A DNA stretch of 64,000 nt from contig NC_065575.1 of assembly GCF_937616625.2 (NCBI RefSeq), positions 22,988,001 through 23,052,000 on the forward strand. The letters run 5' to 3'. This document shows, in pieces, positions 48,381-60,900 of the stretch (its first letter is position 1; each line of letters opens with the position of its first letter). The notes under the pieces are model-generated. The model was given only the letters and a program-made list of their open reading frames with translations. It ran no database searches and was not told the origin of the DNA. Made by a program: the position numbers and the translations under genes. Source of the DNA: Mercurialis annua. Its lineage: Eukaryota > Streptophyta > Magnoliopsida > Malpighiales > Euphorbiaceae.

Positions 48381-48955
48381 GAAAGTTAATAAACCTCTGC
48401 TACTACACAGAAAGGGGCATCGGTCATGGGACTAAGGACTCCCACGACTCAAATACTTATAGGACTACGAACTCCCAATTACAGCAACATCACAGTACTA
48501 TGGCTTTCTATTAGTTAAAAATCTCGGGACTACGGATGCCCATTATTCAAGTACTCAGGGACAACGGGTTCCCATAATTTAAGAACTCCGGGACTACGCC
48601 TTCCCACAAACAAAAGAGTCATGGGACTGCGACTTCCCACCAGCAAGACAATAGGAAGGGCAGAAGATTTCCTCAATCAAACAATATGGAACTATGGCTT
48701 CCCACCATCCAAACATCACGTGACTACGGGTTCCCACTGTTCATATATTCAGGGACTACGGGCTCCCAATTATGAAAACATATCGGGACTAAGGCTTCTC
48801 ACAATCGTCACGGGACTACTAGTTCCCAATCATGGGAACATCTCGGGATCAAGGCTTCTCACAATTCAATCTTCATGGGACTACGGGTTCCTAATCATGG
48901 CAACATCTAGGGACCGAGGCTTCCCACAATTCGATCATCACGGGACTACAGGCGC
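48381..48955 (+). repeat. 32-bp tandem repeat array (family c)
   Basis: Copies of a 32-33-bp unit with core GGGACTACGGGTTCCCA. Examples start at 48526, 48558, 48590 and 48623. The array is interrupted once by a family-b unit near 48640-48685. Confidence 0.85.
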
Positions 48956-49610
48956 CTAAACACAATAGAAGACGAAGAATCAGATCACTTTTTGGAAACC
49001 AGAAATTAGACATCCAGAACGCGAAGTGACGATGAAATTCAACAAGAAAAGTATCCACGCGCAGGAAACAATATACTGACATACAAGAAGGCACTACAAA
49101 GAATAAAATTCTACTTGTCAGAATCCCAGTCCTACACAAGGGTCTCAGAATCTCCATCATCGCCACCGGAGAACTCATCGTCAGCATCGTCGTCGCGGCC
49201 AGCCTACACACCGTTAGAAGAAGAAGCAGGGTCTCCACGACCACCAAGGGCTCTAAGACCAAGACAGCCGAAACGGAATTCACATCAACCACCATAAGGA
49301 AACCCAAGGGAACATCAGCTCCACTGTCAGCAGGAGCCAGCTCCGCCCATTGCAACATGCGGCCCAGATCGTCCATGCAGTATTGCAAGAAAATAGAGAT
49401 CAGTCAGAGCAAAAAATTGCATACATGCACACATATAGAATAGATCATATTGCATTCTGGCATTTTTACCCTCATCTGTGCAGATACAGTACATAGCTGA
49501 TCTCTCAAGGAACAACGGGCTTCGAACCTCCATCTCACACCAAAATAAGGACAAGGCGACAACCCTACTCCAACACGTGAACATGTATCAAATATCAGCT
49601 TCAAAAGCAT
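48956..49610. other. Non-coding spacer, no gene recognised
   Basis: Mixed sequence with open but unrecognised frames on both strands, including 165 codons at 48891-49388 on the minus strand, of low-complexity, hydrophobic composition. The composition and repeat surroundings argue against a gene. A (TCGTCG)-like, E/S-rich stretch at 49180-49240 is simple sequence. Confidence 0.45.
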
Positions 49611-49910
49611 AAGACAGGGAGGCATCAGGTCTCCACCAGCCAAAAGACAGGGACATCGAGTCTCCACCAGCCAAAAGACATGGACATCGTGTCTCCACCA
49701 ATCAGAAGACAAGGGGCATTAGGTCTCCACAAACTAGAGAACCAGGGGCATCAGGTCTCTACCAGTAAGAGGATCAAGGGCATCACGTTTCCACCAACCA
49801 GAGAAGCGGGGGCATTAGGTCTCCACAAGCTAGAGAACCGGGGGCATCAGGTCTCCACTAGCTAGAGAAACGGGGGCATCAGGTCTCCACCAGCCAGAAG
49901 TCAAGAAAAA
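49611..49910 (+). repeat. 31-32-bp tandem repeat array (family d)
   Basis: Nine copies of a unit with core GGGGCATCAGGTCTCCACCA then GCCAGAAGAC or variants. GTCTCC phases at 49629, 49660, 49691, 49723 and 49755 give the period. Confidence 0.9.
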
Positions 49911-50640
49911 AGGCTTCCCACCAGACAGAAACAGAAGAAAAAGAGCACTGTCAAGGTAATAAAACATCCAGAATGTTAAACAAACACAAGAAGGGAGCGC
50001 ATCAGCACCGTACGGAACCTGAAGCCCTGGCACGCCAATCGGAGGCGACTTACCTAGAAGACAGGATAACACAAGATCGTCAAAGTAGCTTTGTCGGGGA
50101 GCAGATACAAACTCAGCCACCGGATAACCTTTGTGGTCCGAACGAAGAGCAAGGGTTCGTGCCATGCATCAGATACCGCATATACCCAATCTCTCAGTGG
50201 CGCCCTGTAGCCAGCGAGGTCAAATCTCCCCCGGAAGGATGTTCTGCGACGAAGGGATCCGCAAAATACTCCAAGTAAGTATATAAGTCAAATATAGTTT
50301 AAACACTAACCAGTTTGTTGTATGTTGTGTACACCAATCTAGGCCAGCTCATTCAACTACTCTCTACAAGCAACTCCCAGACTCCGAGTCAGAAAACGAA
50401 ACACATCCCAGAATCTGAACAATAAAAAACCTATCTCCGGTAAAAGGTCAAAATCCTGAAAGAGTGCAGTTAAATAAGGATGTATCCAATTAAATAAGGA
50501 TGTATCACGTAAATTTGAGAAAAGACGAATTAATGTGAATAAGGATGTATCAACTTTCCCCTGAGGCAGTTATACGCGCAAGCCTTCCATGGGCTACTTA
50601 GGGCCATTTTTCTTCGAATAAACCCAGGACCAAAAGGATC
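49911..50640. other. Non-coding spacer, no gene recognised
   Basis: No recognisable protein. A small direct duplication, TTAAATAAGGATGTATC, occurs at about 50470 and 50491. A 101-codon frame at 49973-50278 has no family resemblance. Confidence 0.45.
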
Positions 50641-51070
50641 CACATAAAATTCAAAACAAGTCCCAGAGCCTTCAAAACAAGTCCCGGAGCCTTCAAAACA
50701 AGTCCTAGAGGATCAGAACAAGCCATAGTGGATCAGAACAAACCCCAGAGAATAAGAGCAAGACATAGAGCCTTCAGACAAGATCCAAAGCCTTGAAATG
50801 AGTCCTAAAGCCTTCAGACAAGTCCAAGAGCCTTCAGAAAAGACTCAGAGCCTTCACACAAGTTCTAGAGCCTTCAGAAAAAGACCTAGAGCCTACACAC
50901 AAGACCCAGAGCCTTCAGATGAGTTCCAGAGCCTTCAGACAAGTCCCGAAACTTTCAGAGTAAGTCCTAAAGCCTCCAAACAAAGTCTTAGAGCCTTTAA
51001 AACAAATCCAATGAATCATAACAAGTCCCAGAGCATTCAGACAAGTCCAGAGCCTTCGGAATAAACCCGG
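50641..51070 (+). repeat. 21-22-bp tandem repeat array (family e)
   Basis: About 18 copies of AGAGCCTTCAGACAAGTCCC and variants (AGAGGATCAGAACAAGCC among the early ones). The strand frame reads as SFRQVQEP-like repeats only because of the low complexity. Confidence 0.85.
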
Positions 51071-51676
51071 AGAGTTGCCCTGAAGACGGGATCAAAAAGA
51101 GCCAGACTCCTCAAATGGCATAAAGACACAAAAACGCGATAGAGAAACACCGAAACATGGTATAAAGACACCATAAGTGGCAGAAAGATGCAAAAGCCTG
51201 ATGGAAAATATCAGCATACGGTAGAAAGACACCGAAGCCTGGTAGAAAGACACCAACATCCGTTAAGCGTGGAATAATTAACAGAATCCAGACACCTATG
51301 AATAAGGTGACCTTTGGGACGGCCAAAGGATCCTGTCTGTCTATAAAAAATATCAGACAAGAAATTACCAGGGTTCGAGACATCAGACCACTCTTAGGAC
51401 GGCCGAGAGTTTATAGCTCCATTCCACGGGGTATGCACTCAGGCAGCTCCGGCTCAACGGCAGCTGAGAAAACTACTCCCGTCCAGATGCGGAGTAGACT
51501 AGAACTAGAGATGTATGAGGCCAGAGTCATGCACCACAGAGGGTAATACCCAGGCTAGGGCATTACCACACCAACGGGCGAGCAAGCGCCTCCGATGGTG
51601 GGCTGTATCCTTGTCGCCCGTCTAACAACAAATCTCTTCTTTAATAAAAATTCACCTACTTCGTCAATTTTCGTTA
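51071..51676. other. Spacer between repeats and polypurine tract
   Basis: Begins with irregular repeats of a GAAAGACACCGAAGCCTGGTA type at about 51115-51265, then unique sequence. Nothing recognisable as protein. Confidence 0.5.
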
Positions 51677-51690
51677 AAGAGGGGGCAAAC
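51675..51690 (+). promoter_or_regulatory. Polypurine tract
   Basis: TAAAGAGGGGGCAAAC, followed at once by TGTAGACACC. This is the classic arrangement of PPT and 3' LTR start in plant gypsy elements. Confidence 0.7.
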
Positions 51691-53735
51691 TGTAGACACC
51701 TTTTTTTTGGACAGGTAAAAAGCGATAAGGAACTGAAGCGTCCAATGATGATTTCCAGAGAAATTTGTCCAGGTGACGAGCTTTCGATTTGCTTGCTGGA
51801 ATCTAAGCAGGCGTAATCTGTATACAATTGTGAACTTGAAGGATTAAAACGTAATTAGGCGTAAATAGCCCATAAAAATCCAAAGAAATTATAATTTAAC
51901 TCTAGAAATTGGACTAATTGCCATATCTTAGAAGTTTATGGGCCAATTTGCAAGTTTTATGAACTAAAATTGACCGTACCCAAACCCATAGGGTCTCAAG
52001 AGTCGTTTTTAATAGTTTCGGGCACCAAATTAACACGTTTACTCATAGTTATCACTTAATTAATTAATTAATGCGAATTTAAAAAGTAAAAAATTAAGGT
52101 AAATAACCTAATCCTAATAATCTATCACTTAACACTCTTTGATTATTGTTGTATATCTAAAACTTTAACTAAGAGAATTTAAAATCAACTTAACCTCTTG
52201 ATAACCCTAGGTCACCCCTAACCACTATAAATAGAACCCTTAATTAGCCTGGCTAAAGGTGGCACACAAACCCTAGAAAAATAGATAGAAAATTCGGCCA
52301 CCACACACACACACACTAAGATCTAGTATTAAAAACACTAAACACGTGTTAATTCTCCTAGAACGCGACATCCGCACGGATACGAAGCTGGATTCTGCAT
52401 CCACTTCGCCAGCAAACGAGCCAAGGACTCAGATCGGTAATTCTGAGGACCCACTATAATTATTCCTTTGGTTTTCAATATCAATAATATCATAAATGAT
52501 GTTGTTAAGTGTTTTAGGGTGTTTTGTTAGCTTGTGTGTTAATTTTAGCTATAAAATTGCTATAAATAGCACAATCATTAAATTGCCAAATCACCATAAA
52601 ATTTGATGAAAAAGCACGTTAATCACTACAGTTAGCTATTTTTAATGTTCAAAACCGGAAAACAATCAATTAGGTCCCTTAGAACGTATGTTTCTAGGTA
52701 TATTTTAGTTGTTTTTGTCATGGAAAACCTCAAAAATAGTTGCCGCCCTGAAAGTATTTTTTGCCTAGAGGAGCTTTAAACACTCCAAAATTACTGTTTT
52801 TGGATTTCTTGTTCGATTTTAGACAGTTTTGACTTTTTTTGCATGAGAAACGGACTTGAAACGAGTGAGAACGAAGCAAAATAAAATCCCGGAACTATTG
52901 CCGACGAATCGCCTCAGCCGCCGCTGTAGCCGACTGCACCGCCAAGATAAACCGCCTCCGCCGCCGCTGTGGCAGTGCTGCCAAGTCATTCAGCCGGCAC
53001 CGGTAGGCTAAGCTAGCGCCGTGCTCCTCCTTTGCCAACCCTCCAGATTCTCTCCCAGATCCTTCCAAACGCTATGCAAACTTCAAAACATGTTTTCGGG
53101 CTCATCCGGACTCCAAATCAGGTCCATTTTGAACCCATACATAGATAATTTAGTCTAGAATCATATTCTATAATGTAAAGGGCTAGATCCGATGTAAAAC
53201 GGACTCAGAAGTAGAAATATGTAACATAGTGTATATACCGAGCCCACGAGTCCGAGGCCCAGCAAACTAGCAACTTCCAGAGCCGATTTCGGGCTAACCC
53301 GTACTCAGAATTGACTCCGGATCAAACCACTGGAACCAGATCGATGAGACGCACAACTCCCATGATCTGGCCGAGAGCCCATTCTGACCAGACCGAATGT
53401 TAAAACCTGCGGAAGTGCCAAGCACTCAAAGTCACCGAGGTTAAAAAGTATCTCTAACCTTATATGTATATCCAACTGCCACTGAGCATGCCTGCAATGC
53501 TTACTGCTTTCCAAAATAATTCCAAATCGAATAATAAACTGGTTAAAGGACTAATCACCTAAAATTAGCCCATTAATACAATTCCAGCCCATCATTTAGA
53601 CATCGTAGGACTAATACAAAAAAGTAGTAATGGTTGTATAGGTTTTTCAAGATCACCTAATAAAATCAATCAAATCACACTTATACATCCGGTTTAGGCT
53701 TTGTGCATGTATTTAATCCAGACCAGTCAGACTTA
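51691..53735 (+). repeat. Probable 3' LTR of Tat-like element (end not resolved)
   Basis: Starts TGTAGACACC right after the polypurine tract. It holds a TATA box at 52226-52233 and a C/A-rich leader-like segment after it. No second LTR is in the window, so the 3' end cannot be set; it may reach the gypsy insertion at 53736 or beyond. It includes an AATT-rich run at 52050-52090 and a GC-rich CCGCCGCTG-type patch at 52905-53010. Confidence 0.5.
52226..52233 (+). promoter_or_regulatory. TATA box in the Tat-like LTR
   Basis: TATAAATA in the context CCACTATAAATAGAACCC, 535 bp into the LTR. A start of transcription would be expected near 52260. Confidence 0.6.
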
Positions 53736-54329
53736 TGTCACAACCGATTTTCATGAATCGCAACCGGCGCTAGGGTATGGGTAATGTAGTACCGAAACCC
53801 GTAGCTAGCCTATCATTTAACACATAAATACATAAACCTGCAGAAAACCAATGCTCGGGGGCAACCGAGACTTCAGCCTAAATCTAGCAGATATAATATT
53901 CAACAGATAATATAACATGCTTATCCAATTCTGAGTCTAAAAATAGGCATAACATAAATAATCCGAAATAATTACATAACATGCCAGAGCAATATAACTA
54001 GTCAGACCAATCCGACAAACAACTGTAATAAAAATAAAGACGTCTAGTCAACTACTGCGGTCTAAGAATAAAATAGTTTGACAGTTTATCAAAATAGATG
54101 GAACCTCCGAGGAAAAGTAAATGCGGAGATCACCAGACTCTCTCAGATCATAACCCTGGGAAAAATTGGGAAAACAACGGGGTCAGATATACTGAGATGA
54201 GTTCATACCACTATTTACATTTATTAAGTGGAAAACCTTTAAAACGTTTAAAACATTTAATAACGATATTATAGATAATAGTTGGAACCCTGATCCACAA
54301 TTCTAAATAATAATCATAATCCAATAGGT

Positions 54330-54450
54330 CTGGTCCCGAGAGCTGAGCTACACCGAGTTACCACTGACCACACTTATACCAGAGTCCCGAGAGCTGAGCT
54401 ACACCGAGTTACTCTACCTGGTCCCGAGAGCTATGCTCACACCGAGTTAC
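54330..54450. repeat. Threefold CCCGAGAGCTGAGCTACACC-type repeat in gypsy 3' LTR
   Basis: Three imperfect copies ending CCGAGTTAC, spaced about 45-50 bp. The third copy reads GAGAGCTATGCTCACACCGA. The same block is in the other LTR at 62650-62770. Confidence 0.8.
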
Positions 54451-56253
54451 CACATTTCCATATATACCTTACCCAGATCAATACCGGTGCGCACGCAGTC
54501 CTAATGATGCCCATTAGGTAGCATGTTCCAACTAAGAGCCATAATATAAAAACAGTTCGAAATATACGTACAGTATATATATTTAATATTAAAATATCAA
54601 TTTACTTAATAAAGCGGTAAATAGTAAATACAAACTCACTGCTTGCTAATCCGCGTGAAATACCGGCAAGCAACTAACTCTGGTTCGCCTCTGAAGCACG
54701 AACAGTAGACGAGTCTAGACAAATAAAATAATTATTAAAATCAGACCCTAACTCTAAAGAGTACTAGACACCACATAGGACTAGCACAAATAACACGTCG
54801 GAATAAATAATCCAAGGCACACACAAATAATACCCATTAGGTAATAAAACCCAATTAATATAAGTCTATTGAGTTCTCGCTTATAATTCAATTTAAAAAT
54901 ATTATTTAATAATTTTAAATAATAAATAATTTCCAAATAGTGGGTTAGCCGAGTTACCAATAACTACCAAGCTAACCTCACTTGTCGGGTGACCCAAGTC
55001 TAACCCGATTCAAAACGTTTATCAAATATAAACCCGAGTCTATATTTATAAAATAATTCCATAAAATAATATACCATTTTAAAAGCGGAACTCAATAACT
55101 TCAATTTCAAGTAACCCAAGTTACACCCCAAAAATCTAACCATTTTAAGTTTATAAAAGTTTAGGGACTAAATTGCACTTTAGCCAATTAGGGACTAAAC
55201 AGTACTTTTTCCAATTAGGGACTAAATTGTACTTTAGCCAATTTGGTATCCAAACTCAATTTAATTGCTTTTGTTTATAATTAAAATAAAATATGAAGTT
55301 ACTAACCAAAAACTTAGGTTAAATAAGTTTTAAAACGTTTAGGGGTCAAATTGTAATTTAGCCAATTTATACCAAATCGAAATTCAAAGTTAAATATAAA
55401 TTCCCGAGTATTTATATTAACTCGATTTATAATTGATTATTGTTTTCGATATTTAATTAGTAAATCAAAATAAAATTCAAGTTATTAGGTAAAGTTAAAC
55501 TTAAATGATTAATTTATTTTGATCAAAACAATTGCATGATTGAAATGTTCATTTGTCCATCTCTTTCCTTTTAAACAAAAGCAATCCCCGCCATCACCTA
55601 CAATTCCATAACTGAACATGATTTCTAAACCTTAATTCATTCAATTATAAAGCTAGCACATCAAGCTTTATCAAGAACAATCTGAAACTTAATCTATCAA
55701 TTAAAACCAAAATCAAACTTCAACACCAATAACAAAACCGTAGCAATTCATACAAAAAAAAAAGAAATGGCAGGATCATGGCGTGACAACGGATAGATTT
55801 AACACCACACTATCAAATCGTTTATGAGCCATCACATCCCTAAAGATTTAGCACAATGAAACACAACAAGATCAAGCCAAATGAAAAGAAATGGTTCGGC
55901 AGAAACCATAATCTCAAGAACAGTTTATAGCATTTCTAAAACGGAAACCGTACGGCGAATGGAAACGAGGTCGATCACGTACCGTTCAACGAAAACGAGG
56001 TGGGGAATCGAAGGTATATGAGTCTAGAACGTCTGAGATCAAACGGTTTTGATTTCGATCTAGAAACGAGCAAGAACGAATCAGAAAACCGAAAGGCGTT
56101 TCAAAATGAAAACTGAAATTTAACGAAACCAGAAAACTTACTGAACAGCGACCTTTGGAGGACGATAACAGCTTCGATATTCAGCGAATGGACAAGAGGA
56201 AAACGGCTAGGGTTTGTTTGCAGCGTGATGAAGGTTTTCTGTTTAGAAGTCGA

Positions 56254-56263
56254 CTTTAAATAT
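56254..56263 (-). promoter_or_regulatory. TATA-like box of gypsy LTR
   Basis: Minus-strand TATTTAAAG about 365 bp into the LTR. Downstream sequence includes AAACCCTAGCCG, a typical leader motif of plant transcripts. The assignment is tentative. Confidence 0.45.
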
Positions 56264-56327
56264 CGAGAGGAGATGGGTCGAAAATGAGTACGAAGTGGGC
56301 TGGACGCAAGGTTCAAAAGCTGCTATG

Positions 56328-56449
56328 ATTCCCGAACGGGAATGGCCTTTCAGGCCATGATTCCCGTTCGGGAATGCCTGGTCTCGAACGAGACCAGGTC
56401 CAAAAAAAAAGAGATTCCCGTTCGGGAATTCCAATTCCCGAACGGGAAT
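56328..56449. repeat. Cluster of dyads in gypsy U3
   Basis: Four 16-bp elements: ATTCCCGAACGGGAAT at 56328 and 56434, and ATTCCCGTTCGGGAAT at 56360 and 56414. Each is a dyad around the centre, and the two types are reverse complements of each other. Between them lies a 22-bp perfect inverted repeat with arms CCTGGTCTCG (56377-56398), and TGGCC/GGCCA arms at 56343-56357. Confidence 0.9.
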
Positions 56450-56627
56450 GAATGAATTCTATTTTTTTTTTATTTTTGAATTAAATATATAATTGGTTAA
56501 ACCAATAAATCACACCCAAACCAAACAACTCGAACCAAGCCACTAATATCGAGATTACTTCAAAACGACCGGGAAAAATGTCGGAATTTAAATGTAAAAA
56601 AAATGTAAAATTTTACGGGATATTACA

Positions 56628-56639
56628 TTCTCCCCAACT
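56628..56639 (-). promoter_or_regulatory. Polypurine tract of gypsy element
   Basis: Minus-strand AGTTGGGGAGAA directly precedes the 3' LTR. About 106 bp of untranslated sequence lies between it and the pol stop codon. Confidence 0.8.
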
Positions 56640-56745
56640 AATTAAAAATTCGTCCTCGAATTTACCACGACAAGTAATATCACACCAGAACAACACGCAA
56701 CACAGTAAAAATTATAAAAAGTCACAGAAATCAAGATATTGTACC

Positions 56746-59700
56746 TCACGGAAATAGAAAAGGATAGCGATTCCGCATATCCAACTCGGTCTCCCAAGTA
56801 CACTCCTCTACAGAATGATTGCGCCAGAGAACTTTGACCATCGGAATCTCCTTGTTCCGCAATTTACGCACCTGCGTATCAACAATCTCAACTGGATGTT
56901 CCTCATAGGACAGCTCCTGGTCAATCTCAACACTCTGAGGCACAATCACGTGTGAAGGATCAGAAATGCACTTTCTCAACATAGAAACGTGAAACACCGG
57001 ATGTACTAACGACATGTCTGGCGGTAGAACCAGACGATAAGCCACAGCTCCAATCCTCTCCAAAATCTCATAAGGACCAATATACCTCGGTGCCAACTTT
57101 CCCTTGACGCCAAAACGAACCACGCCTTTCATAGGCGAAACCCGAAGAAATACGAAGTCACCAACCTGGAACTCAATGTCTTTCCTCTTCGGATCAGCAT
57201 AACTCTTATGCCGACTAAAAGCAGTCTCTAACCTCCGCTTAATCAACGGTACCTTCTCAGAGGTAATCTGAATAATCTCCGCTCCCGAGAGTTTACGCTC
57301 TCCGACCTCCTCCCAACAGATAGGAGATCTACACTTGCGCCCGTACAAAGCCTCATACGGCGCCATCTCGATACTCGCATGATAACTGTTGTTATAGGAA
57401 AACTCAATCAACGGCAAATGAGTATCCCAACTACCCTGAAAATCGAGAACACACATCCTGAGCATATCCTCCAACGTCTGAATAGTCCTCTCAGACTGAC
57501 CGTCAGTCTGAGGATGAAAAGCTGTACTGAAATCCAACCGAGAACCCAAGGATTCCTGTAACGCTTTCCAAAACCTCGAAGTAAACACAGAACCTCTGTC
57601 TGAAACAATGGAAACCGGTACACCATGCAAACTGACAATCCTGTCGATGTACAACTGAGCCAACCTCGAAGCAGTATACGAAACCTTTATCGGAAGGAAA
57701 TGAGCTGACTTAGTCATACGGTCAACTATCACCCAGATGGAATCGTATCCCTGTCGAGTACGTGGTAACCCAACCACAAAATCCATAGCAATCCGCTCCC
57801 ACTTCCACTCTGGAATAGGTAGTGGTTGCAGATAGCCAAAAGGTCTCTGATGTTCCAGCTTCACCTGCTGGCAAGTCAGACACTTAGAAACATACTCAGC
57901 GACATCCTTCTTCATTCCGCTCCACCAGTAGGTACCCTTAAGATCATGGTACATCTTAGTAGAACCCGGATGAACACTATAAGCAGACTTGTGCGCTTCT
58001 TCCAGAATCTGGTCCCTCAAACCATCTGAATCCGGAACACACAATCTCGAACCATGTCTCAGAACACCATCCACAAATGTAAATTCAGGATTTCCATCCT
58101 GCTGAACCTCCTCAATAATCCGTTTCAACTGTGAATCCTCAGCTTGTAAAGCTTTGATCCGATCAATCAAAACGGGTTGCACTTGCAACTGTGCTAACAA
58201 ACAACCAGTCTGAGAAATCTGAAATCCATAGCCTGAAGCTATCAAACTGTGCCACTCTCTAACCATGGGTCTACGCCCAATCTCAGAAATATGAGCCAAA
58301 CTGCCTGAAGACTTGCGACTCAACGCATCGGCTACCACATTAGCCTTACCAGGATGGTACTGAATAGTACAGTCGTAGTCTTTCAACAACTCTAGCCACC
58401 TCCTCTGCCTCAAGTTCAACTCTCTCTGATCAAAGATATATTTCAGACTCTTATGATCAGTGAAAATCTCACAAGTAGCACCATACAAATAATGCCTCCA
58501 GATTTTCAGCGCAAAAACTACAGCTGCCAACTCTAAATCATGAGTAGGGTAATTCACCTCATGCTTCTTCAATTGTCTGGAAGCATAGGCAATCACCTGT
58601 CCATGTTGCATCAGAACGCAACCCAAACCAATCCGAGACGCATCACAATACACTGTGAACCCATCAATGCCAGAAGGCAATGCCAAAACCGGAGCTGTAG
58701 TCAAAATCTCCTTGAGCTTCTCAAAGCTCGCCTCGCACTTGTCAGTCCACTCAAACTTGACACCCTTCTGTGTCAGTTTAGTCAAAGGTGCAGATATTCT
58801 GGAGAAATCTTGCACGAACCGACGATAGTAACCAGCTAAACCCAGAAAACTTCTGATCTCGGTAACTGACCTTGGCCTTTGCCAATCCATGACCGCCTCA
58901 ATCTTCTTCGGATCTACCTTGATCCCATCTTTCGACACCACGTGTCCTAGAAAGGTAACCTGATCCAACCAGAACTCACATTTTGAGAACTTAGCATACA
59001 ACTGATGCTCACGCAACGTCTGTAGTATTGTCCTCAAATGATAAGCATGCTCCTCCTCACTCCGAGAATAGATCAAAATGTCATCAATGAAGACGATAAC
59101 AAATTGATCCAAAAACGGCTTGAACACTCTGTTCATCATATCCATAAACGCTGCTAGTGCGTTCGTCAGACCAAAGGACATAACCAGAAACTCAAAATGT
59201 CCATAACGAGTCCGAAAAGCAGTCTTAGGCACATCTGCATCACGGATCCGAAGCTGATGATACCCAGACCTCAAATCAATCTTGGAAAAACACTTCGCAC
59301 CCTGCAACTGGTCAAACAGATCATCGATGCGAGGAAGAGGATATCTGTTCTTGACAGTAGCCTTGTTCAACTGTCTATAGTCGATACACAGTCGAAAGGA
59401 ACTGTCTTTCTTCTTTACAAACAGAACTGGAGCACCCCACGGAGAAGTACTCGGTCTGATGAACCCGCTATCCAACAACTCTTGTAACTGGTCCTTCAAC
59501 TCCTTCAGCTCTGCAGGAGCCATCCGATACGGCGGTATCGAAATCGGAGCTGTACCAGAAACCACATCAATGCAAAACTCAATATCATGATCAGGTGGTA
59601 ATCCAGGCAATTCCTCTGGAAACACATCAGTGAACTCATTCACTATCGGAACACTATGCATATCACCACTACTAGTCTCCAAATCACGAACCACAGCAAG

Positions 59701-60900
59701 AAAACCCTGGTAACCCTTGCCTAACATCCGCTTCGCCTTGATGGCGGAAATCAGATTCTTAGGTGTCTCTGCCTTTTCTCCCTGAAAGGAAAAAGGTAGA
59801 TCACCTGGAATCCTGAACTCGACTGACTTCCCTCGACAATCAATAGAAGCAAAGTGGCGTGACAACCAGTCCATCCCCAAGATAACATCAAAAGAAAGAA
59901 CGTCAAGCACAATCAAATCAGCACATAATTCTCTACCCTGAATAACCACAGGACACGAAGGATAAACAACGTCCACTACTACACCTTCAGACATAGGTGT
60001 AGACACAGCTAGAGGTTCACTCAAAACAGATGGTGTCATACCCAATTTCCCAGCAAAACATGTAGATACAAACGAATGGGTTGCACCCGCATCAAATAAC
60101 ACTAAAGCATCTATAAAAGAAATCGGGATGGTACCTTGCACCACAGCATTTGATGCACGCGCATCCTGAGGAGTAAGTGCGAACACTCTAGCCTGACCCT
60201 GCGGCTGCTGCTGCGAACTCTGTCCAGCACCATAACCGTTGGAACCTCTACCGCCGTTACCACGGCCACCAAAACCTCTGCCACCAGAACCACGGCCCCG
60301 CTGGCCACCAAAAGATGCTGCAGGTTGAGAGTACCCTACAGACTGTGTAAACGCAGGTCTCTGCTGCTGATAAGATGACTGCGCCACACTGGAGTTAGAC
60401 ATCTGCTGCCCAGATGTCGGACACTCCCTAGAAAAATGACCCGGCTGGCCACAAGTGAAACAACCTCCGGGAGCTAACTGGCACTGACCATAATGCCTAC
60501 GTCTGCAATTCTGGCAGAACGGAATGTTCGATCCACCACTGTACCCGCGTCCTGAACCACGGTTGCTCCCACTGCTACTGGAACTGTACGGAGCACTCCT
60601 GGCACTATGCCTCCCTTTGTTGTGAGTCCGTCGACTCCCCCTGTTGGCCTGAGAAGAGCCACTGTAGTAATTCCCACTACTATGCTGCACTGGGGCCTGC
60701 TGCCCCCCACTAGGAAGATCACTCTTCCCCTTTTGATTCTGGAAAGGGTCAGAGATCGTCCCAAACTGAACCATCGAATTCTCCATCCGTCGCGCACTAT
60801 CCACTAACCGGGCAAACTCCATGTTTGTCCCTATCAGCAAAGGGAGAAACTCCGAGCCTAAACCCCTAATATAACGGTCGTTCACTCGCTCTTGATCACC
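56746..60900 (-). CDS. Gypsy gag C-terminus and pol polyprotein (continues from 61710 past an amber codon)
   Basis: Numbering from the residue encoded at 60885 (a GTG; it is not a real start). CCHC knuckle C142-C145-H150-C155 (gag end), with R/G/S-rich segments on both sides. Protease near 265 with DAG in place of the usual DSG or DTG. RT about 440-640: [19 protein letters not shown], and FIDD (D601, D602). RNase H about 744-858: D748, E785, D810, D853. Integrase zinc-binding H965, H972, C1002, C1005; catalytic D1035, D1096, E1132, with 35 residues between the last two. GPY-like segment near 1269 and chromodomain about 1320-1379. Together these make, copy and insert the element's DNA. Conserved TNAPAAF reads TNALAAF (L577), a likely C-to-T damage. 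No stop or frameshift in this part. Confidence 0.93.
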   Translation of the reverse strand, partial: GDQERVNDRYIRGLGSEFLPLLIGTNMEFARLVDSARRMENSMVQFGTISDPFQNQKGKSDLPSGGQQAPVQHSSGNYYSGSSQANRGSRRTHNKGRHSARSAPYSSSSSGSNRGSGRGYSGGSNIPFCQNCRRRHYGQCQLAPGGCFTCGQPGHFSRECPTSGQQMSNSSVAQSSYQQQRPAFTQSVGYSQPAASFGGQRGRGSGGRGFGGRGNGGRGSNGYGAGQSSQQQPQGQARVFALTPQDARASNAVVQGTIPISFIDALVLFDAGATHSFVSTCFAGKLGMTPSVLSEPLAVSTPMSEGVVVDVVYPSCPVVIQGRELCADLIVLDVLSFDVILGMDWLSRHFASIDCRGKSVEFRIPGDLPFSFQGEKAETPKNLISAIKAKRMLGKGYQGFLAVVRDLETSSGDMHSVPIVNEFTDVFPEELPGLPPDHDIEFCIDVVSGTAPISIPPYRMAPAELKELKDQLQELLDSGFIRPSTSPWGAPVLFVKKKDSSFRLCIDYRQLNKATVKNRYPLPRIDDLFDQLQGAKCFSKIDLRSGYHQLRIRDADVPKTAFRTRYGHFEFLVMSFGLTNALAAFMDMMNRVFKPFLDQFVIVFIDDILIYSRSEEEHAYHLRTILQTLREHQLYAKFSKCEFWLDQVTFLGHVVSKDGIKVDPKKIEAVMDWQRPRSVTEIRSFLGLAGYYRRFVQDFSRISAPLTKLTQKGVKFEWTDKCEASFEKLKEILTTAPVLALPSGIDGFTVYCDASRIGLGCVLMQHGQVIAYASRQLKKHEVNYPTHDLELAAVVFALKIWRHYLYGATCEIFTDHKSLKYIFDQRELNLRQRRWLELLKDYDCTIQYHPGKANVVADALSRKSSGSLAHISEIGRRPMVREWHSLIASGYGFQISQTGCLLAQLQVQPVLIDRIKALQAEDSQLKRIIEEVQQDGNPEFTFVDGVLRHGSRLCVPDSDGLRDQILEEAHKSAYSVHPGSTKMYHDLKGTYWWSGMKKDVAEYVSKCLTCQQVKLEHQRPFGYLQPLPIPEWKWERIAMDFVVGLPRTRQGYDSIWVIVDRMTKSAHFLPIKVSYTASRLAQLYIDRIVSLHGVPVSIVSDRGSVFTSRFWKALQESLGSRLDFSTAFHPQTDGQSERTIQTLEDMLRMCVLDFQGSWDTHLPLIEFSYNNSYHASIEMAPYEALYGRKCRSPICWEEVGERKLSGAEIIQITSEKVPLIKRRLETAFSRHKSYADPKRKDIEFQVGDFVFLRVSPMKGVVRFGVKGKLAPRYIGPYEILERIGAVAYRLVLPPDMSLVHPVFHVSMLRKCISDPSHVIVPQSVEIDQELSYEEHPVEIVDTQVRKLRNKEIPMVKVLWRNHSVEECTWETELDMRNRYPFLFP

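Larger units (their letters stand above)
43661..51690 (+). mobile_element. Probable 3' region of a Tat/Ogre/Retand-type gypsy element
   Basis: About 8 kb without credible coding sequence, ending in a polypurine tract and an LTR-like start (51691). It contains at least five different short tandem-repeat arrays. A long, repeat-rich, hypervariable 3' untranslated region between pol and the 3' LTR is a known feature of Tat-lineage plant gypsy elements. No pol sequence is visible, so the element is either truncated, rearranged or a non-autonomous large derivative. The left boundary is uncertain; the edge of the satellite is simply the last place it could start. Confidence 0.5.
53736..56627 (-). 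repeat. Gypsy 3' LTR, complete (2892 bp)
   Basis: On the minus strand it starts TGTAATATCCCG and ends TGTGACA. It contains a dyad-rich U3 (56328-56449), a TATA-like TATTTAAAG (56254-56263), a block of three GGGACTAAA-type repeats (about 55165-55240) and a threefold CCCGAGAGCTGAGCTACACC-type repeat (54330-54450). Confidence 0.93.

Noticed and set aside
48891..49388. 165-codon minus-strand frame
   Set aside because: Low-complexity composition, no motif, overlaps the end of a tandem-repeat array.
52905..53010. CpG-island-like promoter of a host gene
   Set aside because: The GC-rich patch is a short CCGCCGCTG-type simple sequence in probable LTR DNA, with no coding frame after it.
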